A stretch of DNA of 64,000 nt from Candidatus Marispirochaeta associata (GCA_001749745.1 JWTM01000418.1:62001-126000), one strand, 5' to 3'. Numbered from the stretch's first letter, positions 17,914 through 28,257 are shown. Translations and numbers: made by a program. The notes: generated by a model from the letters alone, not told the origin.

Positions 17914-19056
17914 TCATTGAGGCGGCAGGGCGCGAATATTCTCCGGGATTGCCACCGGAATCCAACCTGCGGGATCGGCCATGTCGGCGGCGATCAGCCC
18001 TAAATCAACCTCTTCGGTCATCTCGGCCACCACATACTCCCGGCCCTCCACGCTAAAGGCCGCCCCTCCTCCGGGTACGGCCGCAGCGCCGAGGGCGTGA
18101 CCATAGCTTTCGGAGACCAGGAGGATAGCGTCTATGTCGAAGGAATGCAAGAGGAGCGTATAGAGAAGGCCTAAGGAGTCGCAGTCTCCCGCGGAGGAGA
18201 CCAGAGCCTGGACCGGATCGAGAAAATCGCTGAAGGTGCCCGATCTACGGTACTCGAAGCCCTGCAGCCAAACCAGAAGCTCCTCGGCAACTAAGCGGGA
18301 ATCCGCGGCGTCCCGGCCGAAACCGGCGTGAAGCTCGGCGATAAGGGGCTCGAGTCCCTGGAGTGAATCCCGGTAGACAATCCTGAAGAAGCGCCGCCAG
18401 GCCGAGACGGAGCCCTCGGCGGCGAGTATTCGCGCCTCCCGTTCGGTTACATAGCTGGCGGTCTCGACGGTTCCGGGATCGACGATAAAATCCCCCGGAG
18501 CGGCGAAGATATTCAACGGAACCCGGCGCTCCGATCCGCCGCTGAAGAGCCGATCGAAGGCAGCCACCGGTCCGGGAAGACGGTCGGTCGACGGCAGGGG
18601 CGAATAGGAGTCCATGGCCGAGAGGATGTAATCATTGTAGACCCCCAGGCGATCGGCGTCGGCAAAACCGATCAGCACCACCGGTTGCAGCTCGTTTGAG
18701 TAGAAGGCAAAGAGATAGCCCGAGAAACTGAAGTTGCCGGTGGCGAAGTCGATGCCGCCGAAGTAGGCCTCCCCGGCCCCGTACTGGTAGACGGTGCCCT
18801 CGCCCTGAGCCCCCAGACGCCTCTCGGTCTCCTCCACCAGCGCGGCGAGACTCTCGATCCCTTCATAGCGTTTAATCTGCAGATAGGACCCTTCGTCGGG
18901 GGTGGCAAAGGTAAGCTTATTAGACTCCTCTCCGATTAGACCCCAGGAGTCGGGGGGATCGATGAAACTGCCGAAGGGCCCGAGGGCGATCTGCTCGGCA
19001 GAGAGAGAGGCGAGAAGCAGGAGAGAGAAGATCAGCAGGAGTGAAAAACGTCGCAT
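17914..19056 (-). CDS. Secreted protein with transglutaminase-like domain
   Basis: A 380-aa protein with a clear signal peptide (MRRFSLLLIFSLLLLASLSA, cleaved near ASLSA-EQ). The N-terminal half has no family I recognise. The C-terminal third carries SAGDCDSLGLLYTLLLHSFDIDAILL and SYGHALGAA followed by YVVAEMT, the Cys-His pattern and spacing of the transglutaminase/protease-like fold. The start at 19056 has AGGGG just upstream and lies within the last bases of the GPH symporter gene. A periplasmic or surface role in protein or peptidoglycan processing is inference. Confidence 0.65.
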   Translation of the reverse strand: MRRFSLLLIFSLLLLASLSAEQIALGPFGSFIDPPDSWGLIGEESNKLTFATPDEGSYLQIKRYEGIESLAALVEETERRLGAQGEGTVYQYGAGEAYFGGIDFATGNFSFSGYLFAFYSNELQPVVLIGFADADRLGVYNDYILSAMDSYSPLPSTDRLPGPVAAFDRLFSGGSERRVPLNIFAAPGDFIVDPGTVETASYVTEREARILAAEGSVSAWRRFFRIVYRDSLQGLEPLIAELHAGFGRDAADSRLVAEELLVWLQGFEYRRSGTFSDFLDPVQALVSSAGDCDSLGLLYTLLLHSFDIDAILLVSESYGHALGAAAVPGGGAAFSVEGREYVVAEMTEEVDLGLIAADMADPAGWIPVAIPENIRALPPQ

Positions 19057-19069
19057 ACCCCTAACTATC

Positions 19070-20428
19070 TCACTCATGCCGGGACGCATCCCGGGCGTCG
19101 ATTGCCGCCCTGATTTCGTTGTAGCGCTCCTCGTTCAGGGGGTAGAAGTAGAGCACGCCGATGGAGAGGAGAAAGATTACCGCCGGAATCGGGCCCAAGA
19201 GGAGCTTAATCGCCCGCACCGCAGCCTCCCCCTGGAGGAGATCCGCCTGGAAACCGGCGATTCCCAGCATCCAGCCGATTACCGCATTGGCCAGTCCCTG
19301 GCCGCTCTTGGTCAACAGGGTCCAGGTACCGTAGAAAGCCCCCTCCTTGCGGATCCCCGTATCGAGGTAGTCCTGGTCGATCGCGTCGGGGACCATTGCG
19401 TAGGGGGTCGGAAAGACGAAACCGTTACCGATACCGGCGACGGCGAAGATTATGAGGGAACCGCCGATGCTGATGTTCTCTCCCAAAATGTAGAAGAGGA
19501 AGAGCATGGCCGAGAGTATACCCAGGCCGATGGCGTAGGTCGCCTTTTTGCCGATCTTCTTCGAGATCATTACGCTCACCGGGATGGAGGGTATGGAGAC
19601 GACTAAGAGCAGCCCCAAGGCCAGGTTGGTGGCTCCCTCATCCTGAAAGACATACTTGTAGTAGTAGACCATGATCCCCGAAACGATGGTGATGGCCATA
19701 ATGTGCAGCACGTAGGTGAAGGTGATCAGGAGATAGGGTTTGCAGCGGAACACCTGCCCGTACGAGGCCATCAGCCCGCTGCCGACGGGGGTATCGAGTT
19801 TACCGTGAGAGGGTTCCCTCACCGCGCCGAAGGTGGCTAAAGCGCTGGCGGCCATGATAACCCCGAAGATGATGCCCACCGCGGCGAATCCCTGCTCGGG
19901 GGTGGCGAAGGCGTCCCGGATCGGCAGCACCGCCACCGCGCCCACGAGGGTACCCATAATGGCGAAGACGAATCGGTAGGCGTTCAGGGAGCTCCGCTCC
20001 TGGTAGTCCTGGGTCAACTCAGGCGTCAGGGATGAGTAGGGTACGATCACCACCGTATAGGCCGTCCCCAGCGCGCAGTAGGCGATCAGGGCCCACCAGA
20101 AGAGCCCCTGCTGGGATTCGATCCCCGGGACGGTGAACATGAAGATCATCGCCAGCGCCAGGGGTACCGCGCCGAAGAGCAGGTAGGGCCTCCTCCGTCC
20201 CCAGCGGCTGCGGGTCCGGTCGCTGATCAGGCCGACCGCGGGATCGGTAACCGCATCCCAGATCCGTCCGATCAGCACGACCGTCCCGGCCAGTGCGGCG
20301 GAGAGATGCACCGTATCGGTCAGGTAGTTCATCAACCAGAAGGCGATAACCGTGAAATAGAGATTACCGCCGAGATCGCAGATACCGAAACCGAGCTTCG
20401 TCGTGAGGGAGAGCTTTCCTTCTTTCAT
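19070..20428 (-). CDS. GPH-family (MelB-like) sugar:cation symporter
   Basis: A 452-aa, 12-TM protein of the glycoside-pentoside-hexuronide:cation symporter family. The GPH signature region GRIWDAVTDPAVGLISDRTRSRWGRRRPYLLFG is exact, with the cation-site Asp residues. PTPYAMVPDAIDQDYLDTGIRKEGAFYG in the second half is also typical. Its sugar is unknown; nearby sugar genes suggest a glycoside. It starts the operon continuing into the secreted protein and yhbY. ATG at 20428 has no SD, but a TATGAT box ends exactly 6 nt upstream. Confidence 0.9.
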   Translation of the reverse strand: MKEGKLSLTTKLGFGICDLGGNLYFTVIAFWLMNYLTDTVHLSAALAGTVVLIGRIWDAVTDPAVGLISDRTRSRWGRRRPYLLFGAVPLALAMIFMFTVPGIESQQGLFWWALIAYCALGTAYTVVIVPYSSLTPELTQDYQERSSLNAYRFVFAIMGTLVGAVAVLPIRDAFATPEQGFAAVGIIFGVIMAASALATFGAVREPSHGKLDTPVGSGLMASYGQVFRCKPYLLITFTYVLHIMAITIVSGIMVYYYKYVFQDEGATNLALGLLLVVSIPSIPVSVMISKKIGKKATYAIGLGILSAMLFLFYILGENISIGGSLIIFAVAGIGNGFVFPTPYAMVPDAIDQDYLDTGIRKEGAFYGTWTLLTKSGQGLANAVIGWMLGIAGFQADLLQGEAAVRAIKLLLGPIPAVIFLLSIGVLYFYPLNEERYNEIRAAIDARDASRHE

Positions 20429-20434
20429 GGGGCT

Positions 20435-20463
20435 ATCATATACCCAGCTTAGGCTCCTAACAA
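20435..20463 (-). promoter_or_regulatory. Promoter giving a leaderless GPH symporter mRNA
   Basis: On the minus strand, TTGTTA (20458-20463), a 17-bp spacer and TATGAT (20435-20440). Seven nucleotides below the -10 is the A of the ATG, and there is no SD. Confidence 0.6.
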
Positions 20464-20466
20464 GCG

Positions 20467-21345
20467 TCAGCTGTAGCGACTCAAGATAGCGTTGACCGAG
20501 CTGGCGTAGGAGTGACCGAAGAGGTTGAGATGATTCAGCATATGGTAGAGGTTGTAGGCGTCCCGTCGCTCTTCATACCCCGGTTCCAGGGGCCAGGCCT
20601 CATGGTAGGCGGCGAGGAAACGGGAGCCGAAGCCCCCGAAGAGTTCGGTCATGGCCAAATCGGCTTCCCGGTGACCATAATAGACGGCGGGATCAATCAG
20701 GACGGGACCGCCCTGGGCATCGACCATGTAATTGCCCCCCCAGAGATCCCCGTGAAGCAGGGAGGAGCGCTCCGGCTCGAACAGGATCTCAGGGATTCTC
20801 TGAATAAAGCGCTCTCCCCGGCTGACCATACCGGCGTCCGCCCGGCCCTTTTTTCTCGCCAGATCGAGCTGAAAACGGATCCGCTTCTCGGCAAAAAACT
20901 CGAGCCAGGTCGAGCGCCACTCATTGGGCTGCTCGGTAGCGCCGATATGATTATCCCGGACGAAACCGAAGCCTTCGTCTGCACTCGTGCGGTGGAGTGC
21001 CGCCAATTCGGCGCCGAAGCGTTCCCAGAAACCGGCCTCTTTGGCGCCTGTATCGATATGCTCGAGAATGATAATCTGAGTCTTCCCGTCGTCATGAAAA
21101 CCGTAGACCTCGGGAACCCGGGGCGCTCCGGGCTGATTCAGGGTCTTCAGGCCGGCCGCTTCGCCGGCGAAGAGGCCGGAGAAGCTCGAACGATTGCGTT
21201 TAATGAATATTCGGCGCTTCCCGGAGAGCTCCAACACCTCGCACTGGTTTATGCAGCCCCCGCCGGCACCATGGCGACTCTCGACGGCGGCCTCCGAACC
21301 GGCTAACTCCCGAATCGTTCGCTCGAGGAACTGTTCGCTAGTCAC
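20467..21345 (-). CDS. Fructosamine kinase (FN3K) family protein
   Basis: A 292-aa kinase of the FN3K/aminoglycoside-phosphotransferase superfamily, which phosphorylates ketoamines and begins repair of glycated proteins. LLHGDLWGGNYMVD contains the catalytic Asp, DPAVYYGHREADLAMTELFGGF has the Mg-binding Asp in its family context, and the family tail YNLYHMLNHLNLFGHSY is present. The GTG start overlaps the stop of the LMW phosphatase gene (GTGA). Bacterial FN3K next to an LMW phosphatase is a recurring pairing, as I recall. Confidence 0.9.
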   Translation of the reverse strand: MTSEQFLERTIRELAGSEAAVESRHGAGGGCINQCEVLELSGKRRIFIKRNRSSFSGLFAGEAAGLKTLNQPGAPRVPEVYGFHDDGKTQIIILEHIDTGAKEAGFWERFGAELAALHRTSADEGFGFVRDNHIGATEQPNEWRSTWLEFFAEKRIRFQLDLARKKGRADAGMVSRGERFIQRIPEILFEPERSSLLHGDLWGGNYMVDAQGGPVLIDPAVYYGHREADLAMTELFGGFGSRFLAAYHEAWPLEPGYEERRDAYNLYHMLNHLNLFGHSYASSVNAILSRYS

Positions 21346-21830
21346 CGGGACAGCTCCCCGGCCTCGAAGCGTGTGAGTATCTCTTCCATGGTGCGGTCCA
21401 CCATCTCGTATACCCGGGTGAAGCCTTCCCGTCCGCCGTAGTAAGGATCAGGAACCTCCCCGGGTCCCGCAGGATCGAAGTCACGAAACATGGCGAGCTT
21501 TCGCAGATCGGCCTCGTCTCGGGCCATCGATTGTATGTCCTCCAGGTTTTGCCGGTCCATGGCCAGAATCAGATCGAACTCATCGAAATCGCTTTCCCGA
21601 AACTGTTGGGACCGGTGACCGTTCTTTATCCCGTACTTCGCCAGTTCGGCACTCATCCGCGGATCAGCCGGCTCGCCGGCATGGTAGGCGATCGTCCCCG
21701 AGGAGTCGACTCTCAGCACGGAATCGAGGTTCCGTTCTGCTATCCGCTGTTCAGCCACCGCATGGGCGGCCGGAGACCGGCAGATATTTCCCATACAGAC
21801 AAACATTATTTTAAAAGGTGTGCTACTCAT
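21342..21830 (-). CDS. Low-molecular-weight protein tyrosine phosphatase
   Basis: A 162-aa LMW-PTP. The N-terminal P-loop CMGNICRSPAA gives C(x)5R with the nucleophilic Cys, and the general-acid loop DPYYGG lies near residue 130. It dephosphorylates Tyr-P or small substrates. ATG at 21830 is taken as start because it places the P-loop at the usual distance; the upstream in-frame codon is six residues earlier. It is coupled to the FN3K gene downstream. Arginine-phosphatase activity, seen in some relatives, is possible. Confidence 0.92.
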   Translation of the reverse strand: MSSTPFKIMFVCMGNICRSPAAHAVAEQRIAERNLDSVLRVDSSGTIAYHAGEPADPRMSAELAKYGIKNGHRSQQFRESDFDEFDLILAMDRQNLEDIQSMARDEADLRKLAMFRDFDPAGPGEVPDPYYGGREGFTRVYEMVDRTMEEILTRFEAGELSR

Positions 21831-21872
21831 AGGGCCTAAAGGTAGCAAATCATAAGAGCTAGGTGAAGCGGA

Positions 21873-22616
21873 TCAGAGCTCTTCCCGCAGGGATTCCCCG
21901 GGATAGAAGCGCAGCTCCTCCAGAGATTGAAGAGGTTCTGTCCAGTGGCCGGCAAAGGGACTGAATTCGAAGGGAGTAAAATCGGCCTTATAGCTCATCG
22001 CCCGATTGCCGTGTACATAAAAACCGAGATAGAGAGATTCAATCCCCCGCTCCCGGGCGAGTTCGGCCAGCCTCAAGATGGCAAGCTTTCCCAGACTGAG
22101 GCTGCGGTATTCCCGGTCGTTATAGTAGGTATAGATCGCCGAGAGGGCATTGGGCGTCCAATCGAAATGAGTCACCCCTACGAGTCGATCGCCGTCCCGG
22201 ATGCTCAACCGGTGCTCTGCGGGATGGGAAGAGAAGAAGCTCTCCCTAAAGAGACGCGGGTCGGGCTTCTCTCCGTCGTCAAAGCGGGTTTTATGCCTTC
22301 GGTAGAGCTCGAAGGCCTCTTCCTGATCGACCTCTCCGTCGAGGCGTACCTGAAGCCCGGCCCCCTTATTCAAGACCCGTCGCCAGGAGCGGTGAGAGCC
22401 CGCCGAAAGGGGTTTGAACCGTAAGGGAACGCAGCGGGCGCAAGCGATGCAGGACGGACGGAAATAATAGCTGCCGAAGTGTCGGTACCCGCGTTGAAGA
22501 AGCTGCTCATGCTCCTCGGGATCCAGGCTGAAGGTCAGGAACTGCTCCATTTTGACCTGCCGGCCGCTGAGATAGGGACACTGATAGCTGGCGTTCTCCA
22601 GCAGGGCTGCACGCAT
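21873..22616 (-). CDS. bpt: Aspartate/glutamate leucyltransferase (Bpt, ATE family)
   Basis: A 247-aa aminoacyl-tRNA--protein transferase that adds Leu to N-terminal Asp/Glu and marks proteins for ClpAP/ClpS degradation. It has YQCPYLSGRQV with the family Cys, RPSCIACARCVPLRFKP with the paired Cys, and SLGKLAILRLAELARERGIESLYLGFYVHGNRAMSYKADFTPFEF, the ATE C-terminal signature. ATG at 22616 has AGGAGG 11 nt upstream; an ATG at 22637 with no SD is the alternative. It is divergent from metA. No clpS or aat is in view. Confidence 0.9.
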   Translation of the reverse strand: MRAALLENASYQCPYLSGRQVKMEQFLTFSLDPEEHEQLLQRGYRHFGSYYFRPSCIACARCVPLRFKPLSAGSHRSWRRVLNKGAGLQVRLDGEVDQEEAFELYRRHKTRFDDGEKPDPRLFRESFFSSHPAEHRLSIRDGDRLVGVTHFDWTPNALSAIYTYYNDREYRSLSLGKLAILRLAELARERGIESLYLGFYVHGNRAMSYKADFTPFEFSPFAGHWTEPLQSLEELRFYPGESLREEL

Positions 22617-22726
22617 GCGAGTAGTTGCCTCCTGCATCTAAAATTAACCCACCCGCGAGGAAAAGACCAAGGGGGTCGCCACCGGGACTGCAATTGGTTA
22701 GATTATACCGAATAGAGGAGAGTATC

Positions 22727-23644
22727 ATGCCCCTGAATATTCCCGATAAACTGCCTGCTTACGACATACTCACCAATGAGAAGATCTTCGTCATGCCCCA
22801 TACCCGGGCGATTCATCAGGACATTCGCCCCTTGAGACTGGGGATTCTCAACTTGATGCCCCTGAAGATCGAAACAGAGGTACATCTTCTGCGACTTCTC
22901 TCCAATACGCCGCTGCAGATCGAGATCGATCTACTCCACACAGCCTCGTACCGCTCCAAACACACCCCCGCTTCGCATCTGGACAGCTTCTACACCACCT
23001 TCGAAGATATCCGGGATAGTACCTACGACGGCTTCATTATAACCGGCGCCCCGGTGGAACAGATGGAGTTCGAGGATGTGGCCTACTGGGACGAGATGAC
23101 GGCTATTATGGATTGGACCAAGAGCCACGTCACCTCAACCCTCTATATCTGCTGGGCGGCCCAGGCCGGACTCTACTATAACTACCGGATTCCAAAATAT
23201 CCCCTGGACCGCAAGATGTTCGGAATCTTCTCTCATAATGTTCTCGATCCTACGGTGGCCCTGGTCCGGGGCTTCGACGACACCTTCCTGGCGCCCCACT
23301 CCCGTCATACCGAGCTGCGCCGGGAGGATATCGTGGCGAAGGAGGGACTCACCCTTATCTCGGAATCAGATGAGGCCGGCGTCTTCATTGCAATGAACAA
23401 AAGCGGCCGGGAGATCTATGTCACCGGTCATGTGGAATATGATCCCCTGACCCTGAAACAGGAGTACCTGCGGGATAAAGAGAAGGGGATGGCGATTGCC
23501 CCCCCGGCGAATTACTTTCCCGCGGACGACGAAAGCAGAGAGCCGGTTGTTAGCTGGAGGAGTCATGCGAATCTCCTCTTCTCCAACTGGCTAAACTACT
23601 ATGTCTACCAGATGACCCCCTATCACCTGGAGGAGATCCACTGA
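22727..23644 (+). CDS. metA: Homoserine O-acyltransferase MetA
   Basis: A 305-aa MetA-family enzyme acylating homoserine (acetyl- or succinyl-CoA) in methionine synthesis. It has [30 protein letters not shown], the catalytic Cys in [30 protein letters not shown], and the catalytic His/Glu region [18 protein letters not shown] 6 nt upstream fixes this ATG. Its 3' end overlaps the convergent kinase gene by 22 nt. The leader (22638-22726) was checked and no SAM riboswitch is recognisable. The acyl donor cannot be assigned by eye. Confidence 0.95.
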   Translation: MPLNIPDKLPAYDILTNEKIFVMPHTRAIHQDIRPLRLGILNLMPLKIETEVHLLRLLSNTPLQIEIDLLHTASYRSKHTPASHLDSFYTTFEDIRDSTYDGFIITGAPVEQMEFEDVAYWDEMTAIMDWTKSHVTSTLYICWAAQAGLYYNYRIPKYPLDRKMFGIFSHNVLDPTVALVRGFDDTFLAPHSRHTELRREDIVAKEGLTLISESDEAGVFIAMNKSGREIYVTGHVEYDPLTLKQEYLRDKEKGMAIAPPANYFPADDESREPVVSWRSHANLLFSNWLNYYVYQMTPYHLEEIH

Positions 23645-26600
23645 GATTGTAGATACCGCAGCAGACGCTGTGCTTCCCCATGCAGATTCGGAAGCGCACG
23701 GTTCGCCCGCTCTCTATTCCGGCCCTTAGCCGCCTGTTCCAGGCTGAGAGCGCTTTCTCGCAGGGAATCGGCGAATAGATTGGCCGCACCGCCCTTGATA
23801 GAGTGAGCTTCCCGGTGCAGGCTCTCCCAGTCGCCCTCGGCCAGGGCCTGGTCCAGCAGAGCGAGCTGATCCTCGAGGGTCTCCGCAAAACCGCGCACGA
23901 GTTCGTCCCGCATCTGCCGATCCCCGCCCAGCTCTGCAAGCAGGGCCTCTTCATCCAGCGGCGCCGCCGGAATATAGAGGTTTTCCCCGCCGCTAATGCG
24001 GTTCGATTCCTCCTCGTCGATACCGAGAGCGAAGGCGACCGCTAAAATATTGAGCAGTTTCCGTCGGCGAACCGGCTTGATTAGCACCCTGTCCATACCG
24101 GAGTCGAAGCACCGTTCGATATCCCGATGAAAGGCATTGGCCGTGACGCCTATTATCGTCGTTCGATCTCCGCCCTGCTCATCCTCCAGCTTCCTGATAC
24201 TTGCCGATGCCTCGTAGCCGTCCAGGACCGGCATATGAACGTCCATGAGAATCAGATCCGGAGCTTCCCTGCGGTAGAGCTCTACCGCTTCCCGACCGTT
24301 CTCGGCGTCGATCAGCTCGGCGCCGGTATTGCCTAAAAAGAGTTTCAACACCTCCATATTGGGCTGGTAATCCTCCACCAGGAGAATCCGCTTGCCCCGC
24401 AGGTCGAGGGCTAAGGCATCGCCGTCGGAGAAGCCTTCGCTGTGGAGCTCAGGAAGAACCAGGCTCTTCTCCAGGTCGAGGTGGAACCAGAAACGGCTGC
24501 CCTGACCCGGAACGCTGGAGAACGAGATCTCTCCCCCCATCAGTTCCACCAGCTGCCGCGCGATTGTCGTACCCAGTCCGGTTCCGCCGTAGCGCCGGGT
24601 TTCACCGCTCTCCACCTGGAAGAAACTATCGAAGATCCGTTCCTGATCCTCCTCGGGGATCCCGATCCCCGTATCGGAGATGTCGAAGAGGAGCTCATAG
24701 ACCCCTTCATCCTCAGCCTGGGTCTCTACCTTCAGGATTACCTCTCCCTGATCGGTAAACTTCACCGCATTACCGATCAGATTATTGAGGACCTGCCGCA
24801 GGCGCAGCGCATCCCCCAACAGATAGCGGGGCAGATGTTCATCCCGCTGCAACGAGATTGAAAGACCCTTCTTCTCGGCTAAAACTCGACTACCCTGGAT
24901 CACCGAATCGAGCAGCGCGTTGAGATCGAAGGCCTTGGGGCGGATGGCCAGCTTACCGGCCTCTATCTTGGAGAGATCGAGAACCTGATTGACCAGATCG
25001 AGGAGATTCTCCGACTCATCCATGATCATCCGTCCGTAGCGTTTCGCCATCTTGGCTTCATCGGTCTGAGCGACGAATTCGCTGAAGCCGATGATGCAAT
25101 TCAAGGGGGTACGCATCTCGTGGCTCATCCGGGCGATAAAGGCCGAGCGGGTATTCTCCGCCTCCCGGGCGGCGGAAAGGGCGTTCTCGAGGTCGGTTAC
25201 ATCGTGACCGAAGGAGATCACCTCCTGGACTCGCCCCTCCTCGTCGGCGATCGGCAAGAGGGTGTTGTCGATGTAGTAGATCCTATCCTCCCCGCCCATG
25301 CATTTTACGATTCCGCTCATAAACATGAGCCGCTCCAAGGGCGGCTTCTCCGGATCATACTCATCGCCGAGTTCGGGCTGCATCAGTTCGATCAAGTCCC
25401 GGCCGACGGCATAGGAGTAGCTGCGGCCGAATCGGGTACGGAAGTGCTCGTTCATGTAGATCAGACGGCCGTTCTTATCGGTCTTCGCGACCAGGGAACT
25501 GGCATCCATGGCGCTCTTATAGGCGTCCAGAAATAGGGTCGTCGTATAGAGCCGCCGTTTCTGCTCCCGTTCCTCGGTTTTATTACGCAAGAGCAGAATA
25601 ACCTCGTTCTCCCCGGACGGAACGAAGCGGAACTCGAAGAAGCTATCCTTTCCGGGCTCCTCGAGGCGGTATTCAAACCAGTACTCCTTCTCCAGGTCGA
25701 GTACCAGATTGACATAGTAGCCGATCTTGTAAGCCAGCTCCTGGGGGAAGAGCTCCTCTACATTCTCCGGGAATGGAGTCTTAAAGGGCAGCGGCCAGGA
25801 CTCCTGGTGAAACTGTATGCGGACCACATCCCCCCGGGGATTGAGGCGCAGGATGGAATCGGGCAGCGTCTGCAGAATAGCCGACTGGAGCTGGATATTC
25901 TCCATTAGACGGCTCTCGGCCTGCTCTTTATTGCGCCTGAAGCCTTCGATAATCATCGTCAGCGGAGCAAAGAGCGCCAAGGCGAAGATCAGCCAGGAGA
26001 GATGCCGGATTATTCGATCCCGGGTTACAGCCTGTCGTACCTCGGCGGGGAGTACCGTCAAAAGGGTGTAGACATCGCTCACAGTATTGGCTATGCCGAT
26101 CTCATGCAGGCCCTTGAATTGAAATCGTCGCAGGCTGATCAGAGAATCTCCGGTCCAGCCCTGGGCGACATCCTGCCCGAGATAACGCTCCAGGACCATG
26201 GCGGGCGGCAGGGATGTACCGTTCCCCTTGAGGGAGACGACCTTCCCCTCCGATGAGAGGAGAAAATGCTCCAGCGAGTCCGCGCCGTTGGGCGGGAAGA
26301 GAATGTGCCGCAGGGCTTCGAGATCGACGCTGATCCTCAGGTAGTGGCGCTCCTCTCCCGGTTCGTCCACTAGGGGAATCCAGAACTTGACCACCGGATC
26401 ATCGAGGGGCTCCGACCAGAGAGCGGCGGAGCCTTCGCCACGCAGTTCAATCAAGAGATCCCGATTATTCAGGAGCTGCAGCTCTTGGAGCTTCGCCAAG
26501 GGAAGAACCTCCTCGCCCGCGGCAACCGGGAGAGATGAGGATACGGCGGCGACCGCCCGGCCGTCGGAATTAAAGTAGGCAATATCTCGATACCGGGGCT

Positions 26601-26892
26601 TGGAGACGAGGAGCAGCTCCAAGGCTCTGGGAAGATCCTCCCGGCCGGGAGCACGGAGATACTCGGCAAGCAGCGGAGACTCCGACAGGAAGAGGGAATC
26701 CCCTGCGACCTCACTAATATAGGTTTCGAGCATCTGCTCGCTAAAGCTGATCTGATTCGCCGCCTCCCGCTCCATTAGACGCACATAATTGAGATCCCCG
26801 TAGAGGTAGATCATCAGGGTAAAGAGGGATGCTGCACCGGTTAGGGCGGCATAGAGGAGTATGGCGGAAAATGGGGTACGTTTTTTACTCAT
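23623..26892 (-). CDS. Membrane hybrid sensor histidine kinase with PAS, REC and HPt domains
   Basis: A 1089-aa complete phosphorelay protein. TM1 is near residues 8-30, then a sensor region of about 260 residues outside the membrane and TM2 ([18 protein letters not shown]). Two PAS-like segments follow. HisKA has the phospho-His in [14 protein letters not shown]; HATPase_c has [14 protein letters not shown] and DTGIGI. REC has VEDYQPN, the phospho-Asp in [13 protein letters not shown] and the Lys in IKPV. The HPt His is in [15 protein letters not shown] at 26892 lies 19 nt after the SBP stop. No output regulator is adjacent, so the final target is elsewhere. Confidence 0.93.
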   Translation of the reverse strand: MSKKRTPFSAILLYAALTGAASLFTLMIYLYGDLNYVRLMEREAANQISFSEQMLETYISEVAGDSLFLSESPLLAEYLRAPGREDLPRALELLLVSKPRYRDIAYFNSDGRAVAAVSSSLPVAAGEEVLPLAKLQELQLLNNRDLLIELRGEGSAALWSEPLDDPVVKFWIPLVDEPGEERHYLRISVDLEALRHILFPPNGADSLEHFLLSSEGKVVSLKGNGTSLPPAMVLERYLGQDVAQGWTGDSLISLRRFQFKGLHEIGIANTVSDVYTLLTVLPAEVRQAVTRDRIIRHLSWLIFALALFAPLTMIIEGFRRNKEQAESRLMENIQLQSAILQTLPDSILRLNPRGDVVRIQFHQESWPLPFKTPFPENVEELFPQELAYKIGYYVNLVLDLEKEYWFEYRLEEPGKDSFFEFRFVPSGENEVILLLRNKTEEREQKRRLYTTTLFLDAYKSAMDASSLVAKTDKNGRLIYMNEHFRTRFGRSYSYAVGRDLIELMQPELGDEYDPEKPPLERLMFMSGIVKCMGGEDRIYYIDNTLLPIADEEGRVQEVISFGHDVTDLENALSAAREAENTRSAFIARMSHEMRTPLNCIIGFSEFVAQTDEAKMAKRYGRMIMDESENLLDLVNQVLDLSKIEAGKLAIRPKAFDLNALLDSVIQGSRVLAEKKGLSISLQRDEHLPRYLLGDALRLRQVLNNLIGNAVKFTDQGEVILKVETQAEDEGVYELLFDISDTGIGIPEEDQERIFDSFFQVESGETRRYGGTGLGTTIARQLVELMGGEISFSSVPGQGSRFWFHLDLEKSLVLPELHSEGFSDGDALALDLRGKRILLVEDYQPNMEVLKLFLGNTGAELIDAENGREAVELYRREAPDLILMDVHMPVLDGYEASASIRKLEDEQGGDRTTIIGVTANAFHRDIERCFDSGMDRVLIKPVRRRKLLNILAVAFALGIDEEESNRISGGENLYIPAAPLDEEALLAELGGDRQMRDELVRGFAETLEDQLALLDQALAEGDWESLHREAHSIKGGAANLFADSLRESALSLEQAAKGRNRERANRALPNLHGEAQRLLRYLQSQWISSR

Positions 26893-26911
26893 TAGTTGTT
26901 GTACTGGGGGA

Positions 26912-28168
26912 TTATCCTTCCGATGCCTCCGTCCTCCGTAGTGATTCAATTTTTGCCTGATAACTCTGGAGCAACTCCGGCGATATGGCGGTCTCTGAGA
27001 GAATATGCTCGAAAAAGAGTTCCTCGTAGACCCGCTTTACATTGCCCCACTCGGGGAAGTCCCCGGGAATGCCCTGAATGCGGCCGGTGAGCAGCAGCTC
27101 CATCCCCGAGTTGATGCTCCGGTCGACGGCGCTATCGCCGAGTAGCTGGCGGGACTCATTGACGGTGGGGATGAATCCGCCGATCCCCCGAGATATGGCG
27201 ACCTGGACCGAGGGCCGGGTCAAATATTCCGCCAGCTCTAGCGCATGGTCCGGATCATTCGATTCAGCAGGAATTCCCATGCCGCTGATGCCGCCCACCG
27301 ATCCCCGTCCGGCCGGACCGCGAGGTGCGGTGAGGACCAGAAAATCATCGGGAGCCTCCTTCAGGATCGCCCCGGCATGGGCGCAGTGGGCGAAGGCGAA
27401 CCAGGCGTCCCCGGCTAATAACGGTTCGATGACCGAATCGAAATCCCGAATTTCCGCATGGAATCCCGCCTGCATCCCATGGTAGAGCTTCATGGCCTCC
27501 AGAGCGGCAGGTGAACCAAGGTCGGGAAAGTCGCCGCCGTATGAGAGAATCGTCCCCGAAAGAAGATAGATAAGACTCTTCATGGGAATCCCCGTAGCAG
27601 CCATGAGGCCGCGTCCCTCGGCCGCGGATGCATCCTCTACCCAGCGAGAGAGCTCCGCCCAACTCAATGGGGTTCCGACCTCACCCGGCCTGTAGGGCAG
27701 CGCCTTATTCGACACCACCGTCAAATAGGCGTCTGCGCCGATGGGGAGAAAATAGTTACTAAAGGCGTCGCTATCCCAGGGATCCAGACTAAGAATGAAG
27801 GTACGGTCATCCCACTTCTCCCGCACCGGTTTGAGGTCTATCAGCTCCGTCTCTTCTAACCAGAGGGGCAGATCCTTCCCATAGGGAATTACCAGGTCTA
27901 CGCCCTCAAGCTTATCCGCCATCGCAATAGCGGTAAGATCGTTATCAGTATAGAGGGAGAGTTCGGCCTTTAGACCGCTTATCTTGGTAAAACCGGGCAG
28001 AATCGTCTCCCTGATGAAGGCCTGCTCCCGCAAGGGGGTCCAGAGGCGAGAGTAGATCTGTAAAGTGATCTCCTTTTCATGCCGACTTTTAGAACAACCG
28101 GCAATGGCGAGTGCCGCCGCTACAGAGGCGATCAGAAGAAGATAACGGCACAATCCGCGTCGAAACAC
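26912..28168 (-). CDS. Lipoprotein extracellular solute-binding protein (family 1), orphan
   Basis: A 418-aa solute-binding lipoprotein. Its lipobox is ALAIAGC at the end of the signal peptide, so it is membrane-anchored, and the body has the family-1 sugar-type binding fold pattern (SNKALPYRPGEVGTPLSWAELSRW, ELAEYLTRPSVQVAISRGIGGFIPTV). GTG start with AGGAG 7 nt upstream. No ABC permease or ATPase follows; the only partner is the hybrid kinase 19 nt downstream. It therefore probably presents a ligand to the kinase rather than feeding transport. The ligand is unknown. Confidence 0.85.
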   Translation of the reverse strand: MFRRGLCRYLLLIASVAAALAIAGCSKSRHEKEITLQIYSRLWTPLREQAFIRETILPGFTKISGLKAELSLYTDNDLTAIAMADKLEGVDLVIPYGKDLPLWLEETELIDLKPVREKWDDRTFILSLDPWDSDAFSNYFLPIGADAYLTVVSNKALPYRPGEVGTPLSWAELSRWVEDASAAEGRGLMAATGIPMKSLIYLLSGTILSYGGDFPDLGSPAALEAMKLYHGMQAGFHAEIRDFDSVIEPLLAGDAWFAFAHCAHAGAILKEAPDDFLVLTAPRGPAGRGSVGGISGMGIPAESNDPDHALELAEYLTRPSVQVAISRGIGGFIPTVNESRQLLGDSAVDRSINSGMELLLTGRIQGIPGDFPEWGNVKRVYEELFFEHILSETAISPELLQSYQAKIESLRRTEASEG

Positions 28169-28179
28169 AATAGACTCCT

Positions 28180-28198
28180 GTTGGATGTAGTGTCCAAC
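28180..28198. promoter_or_regulatory. Inverted repeat in the SBP/ParA-like divergent region
   Basis: GTTGGA-(7 nt)-TCCAAC lies just above the SBP SD and between two divergent genes. It could be an operator, but there is no independent support. Confidence 0.3.
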
Positions 28199-28257
28199 TT
28201 GTCTTGATGCAGTATTCTATATGATATGATAGTAGCAAAGAGTCGGGAGTAATAGCA

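Noticed and set aside
22638-22726. Possible SAM riboswitch before metA
   Set aside because: None of the conserved SAM-I, SAM-II or SAH cores could be found, and the leader is short; a TATAAT on the minus strand here lacks a good -35.
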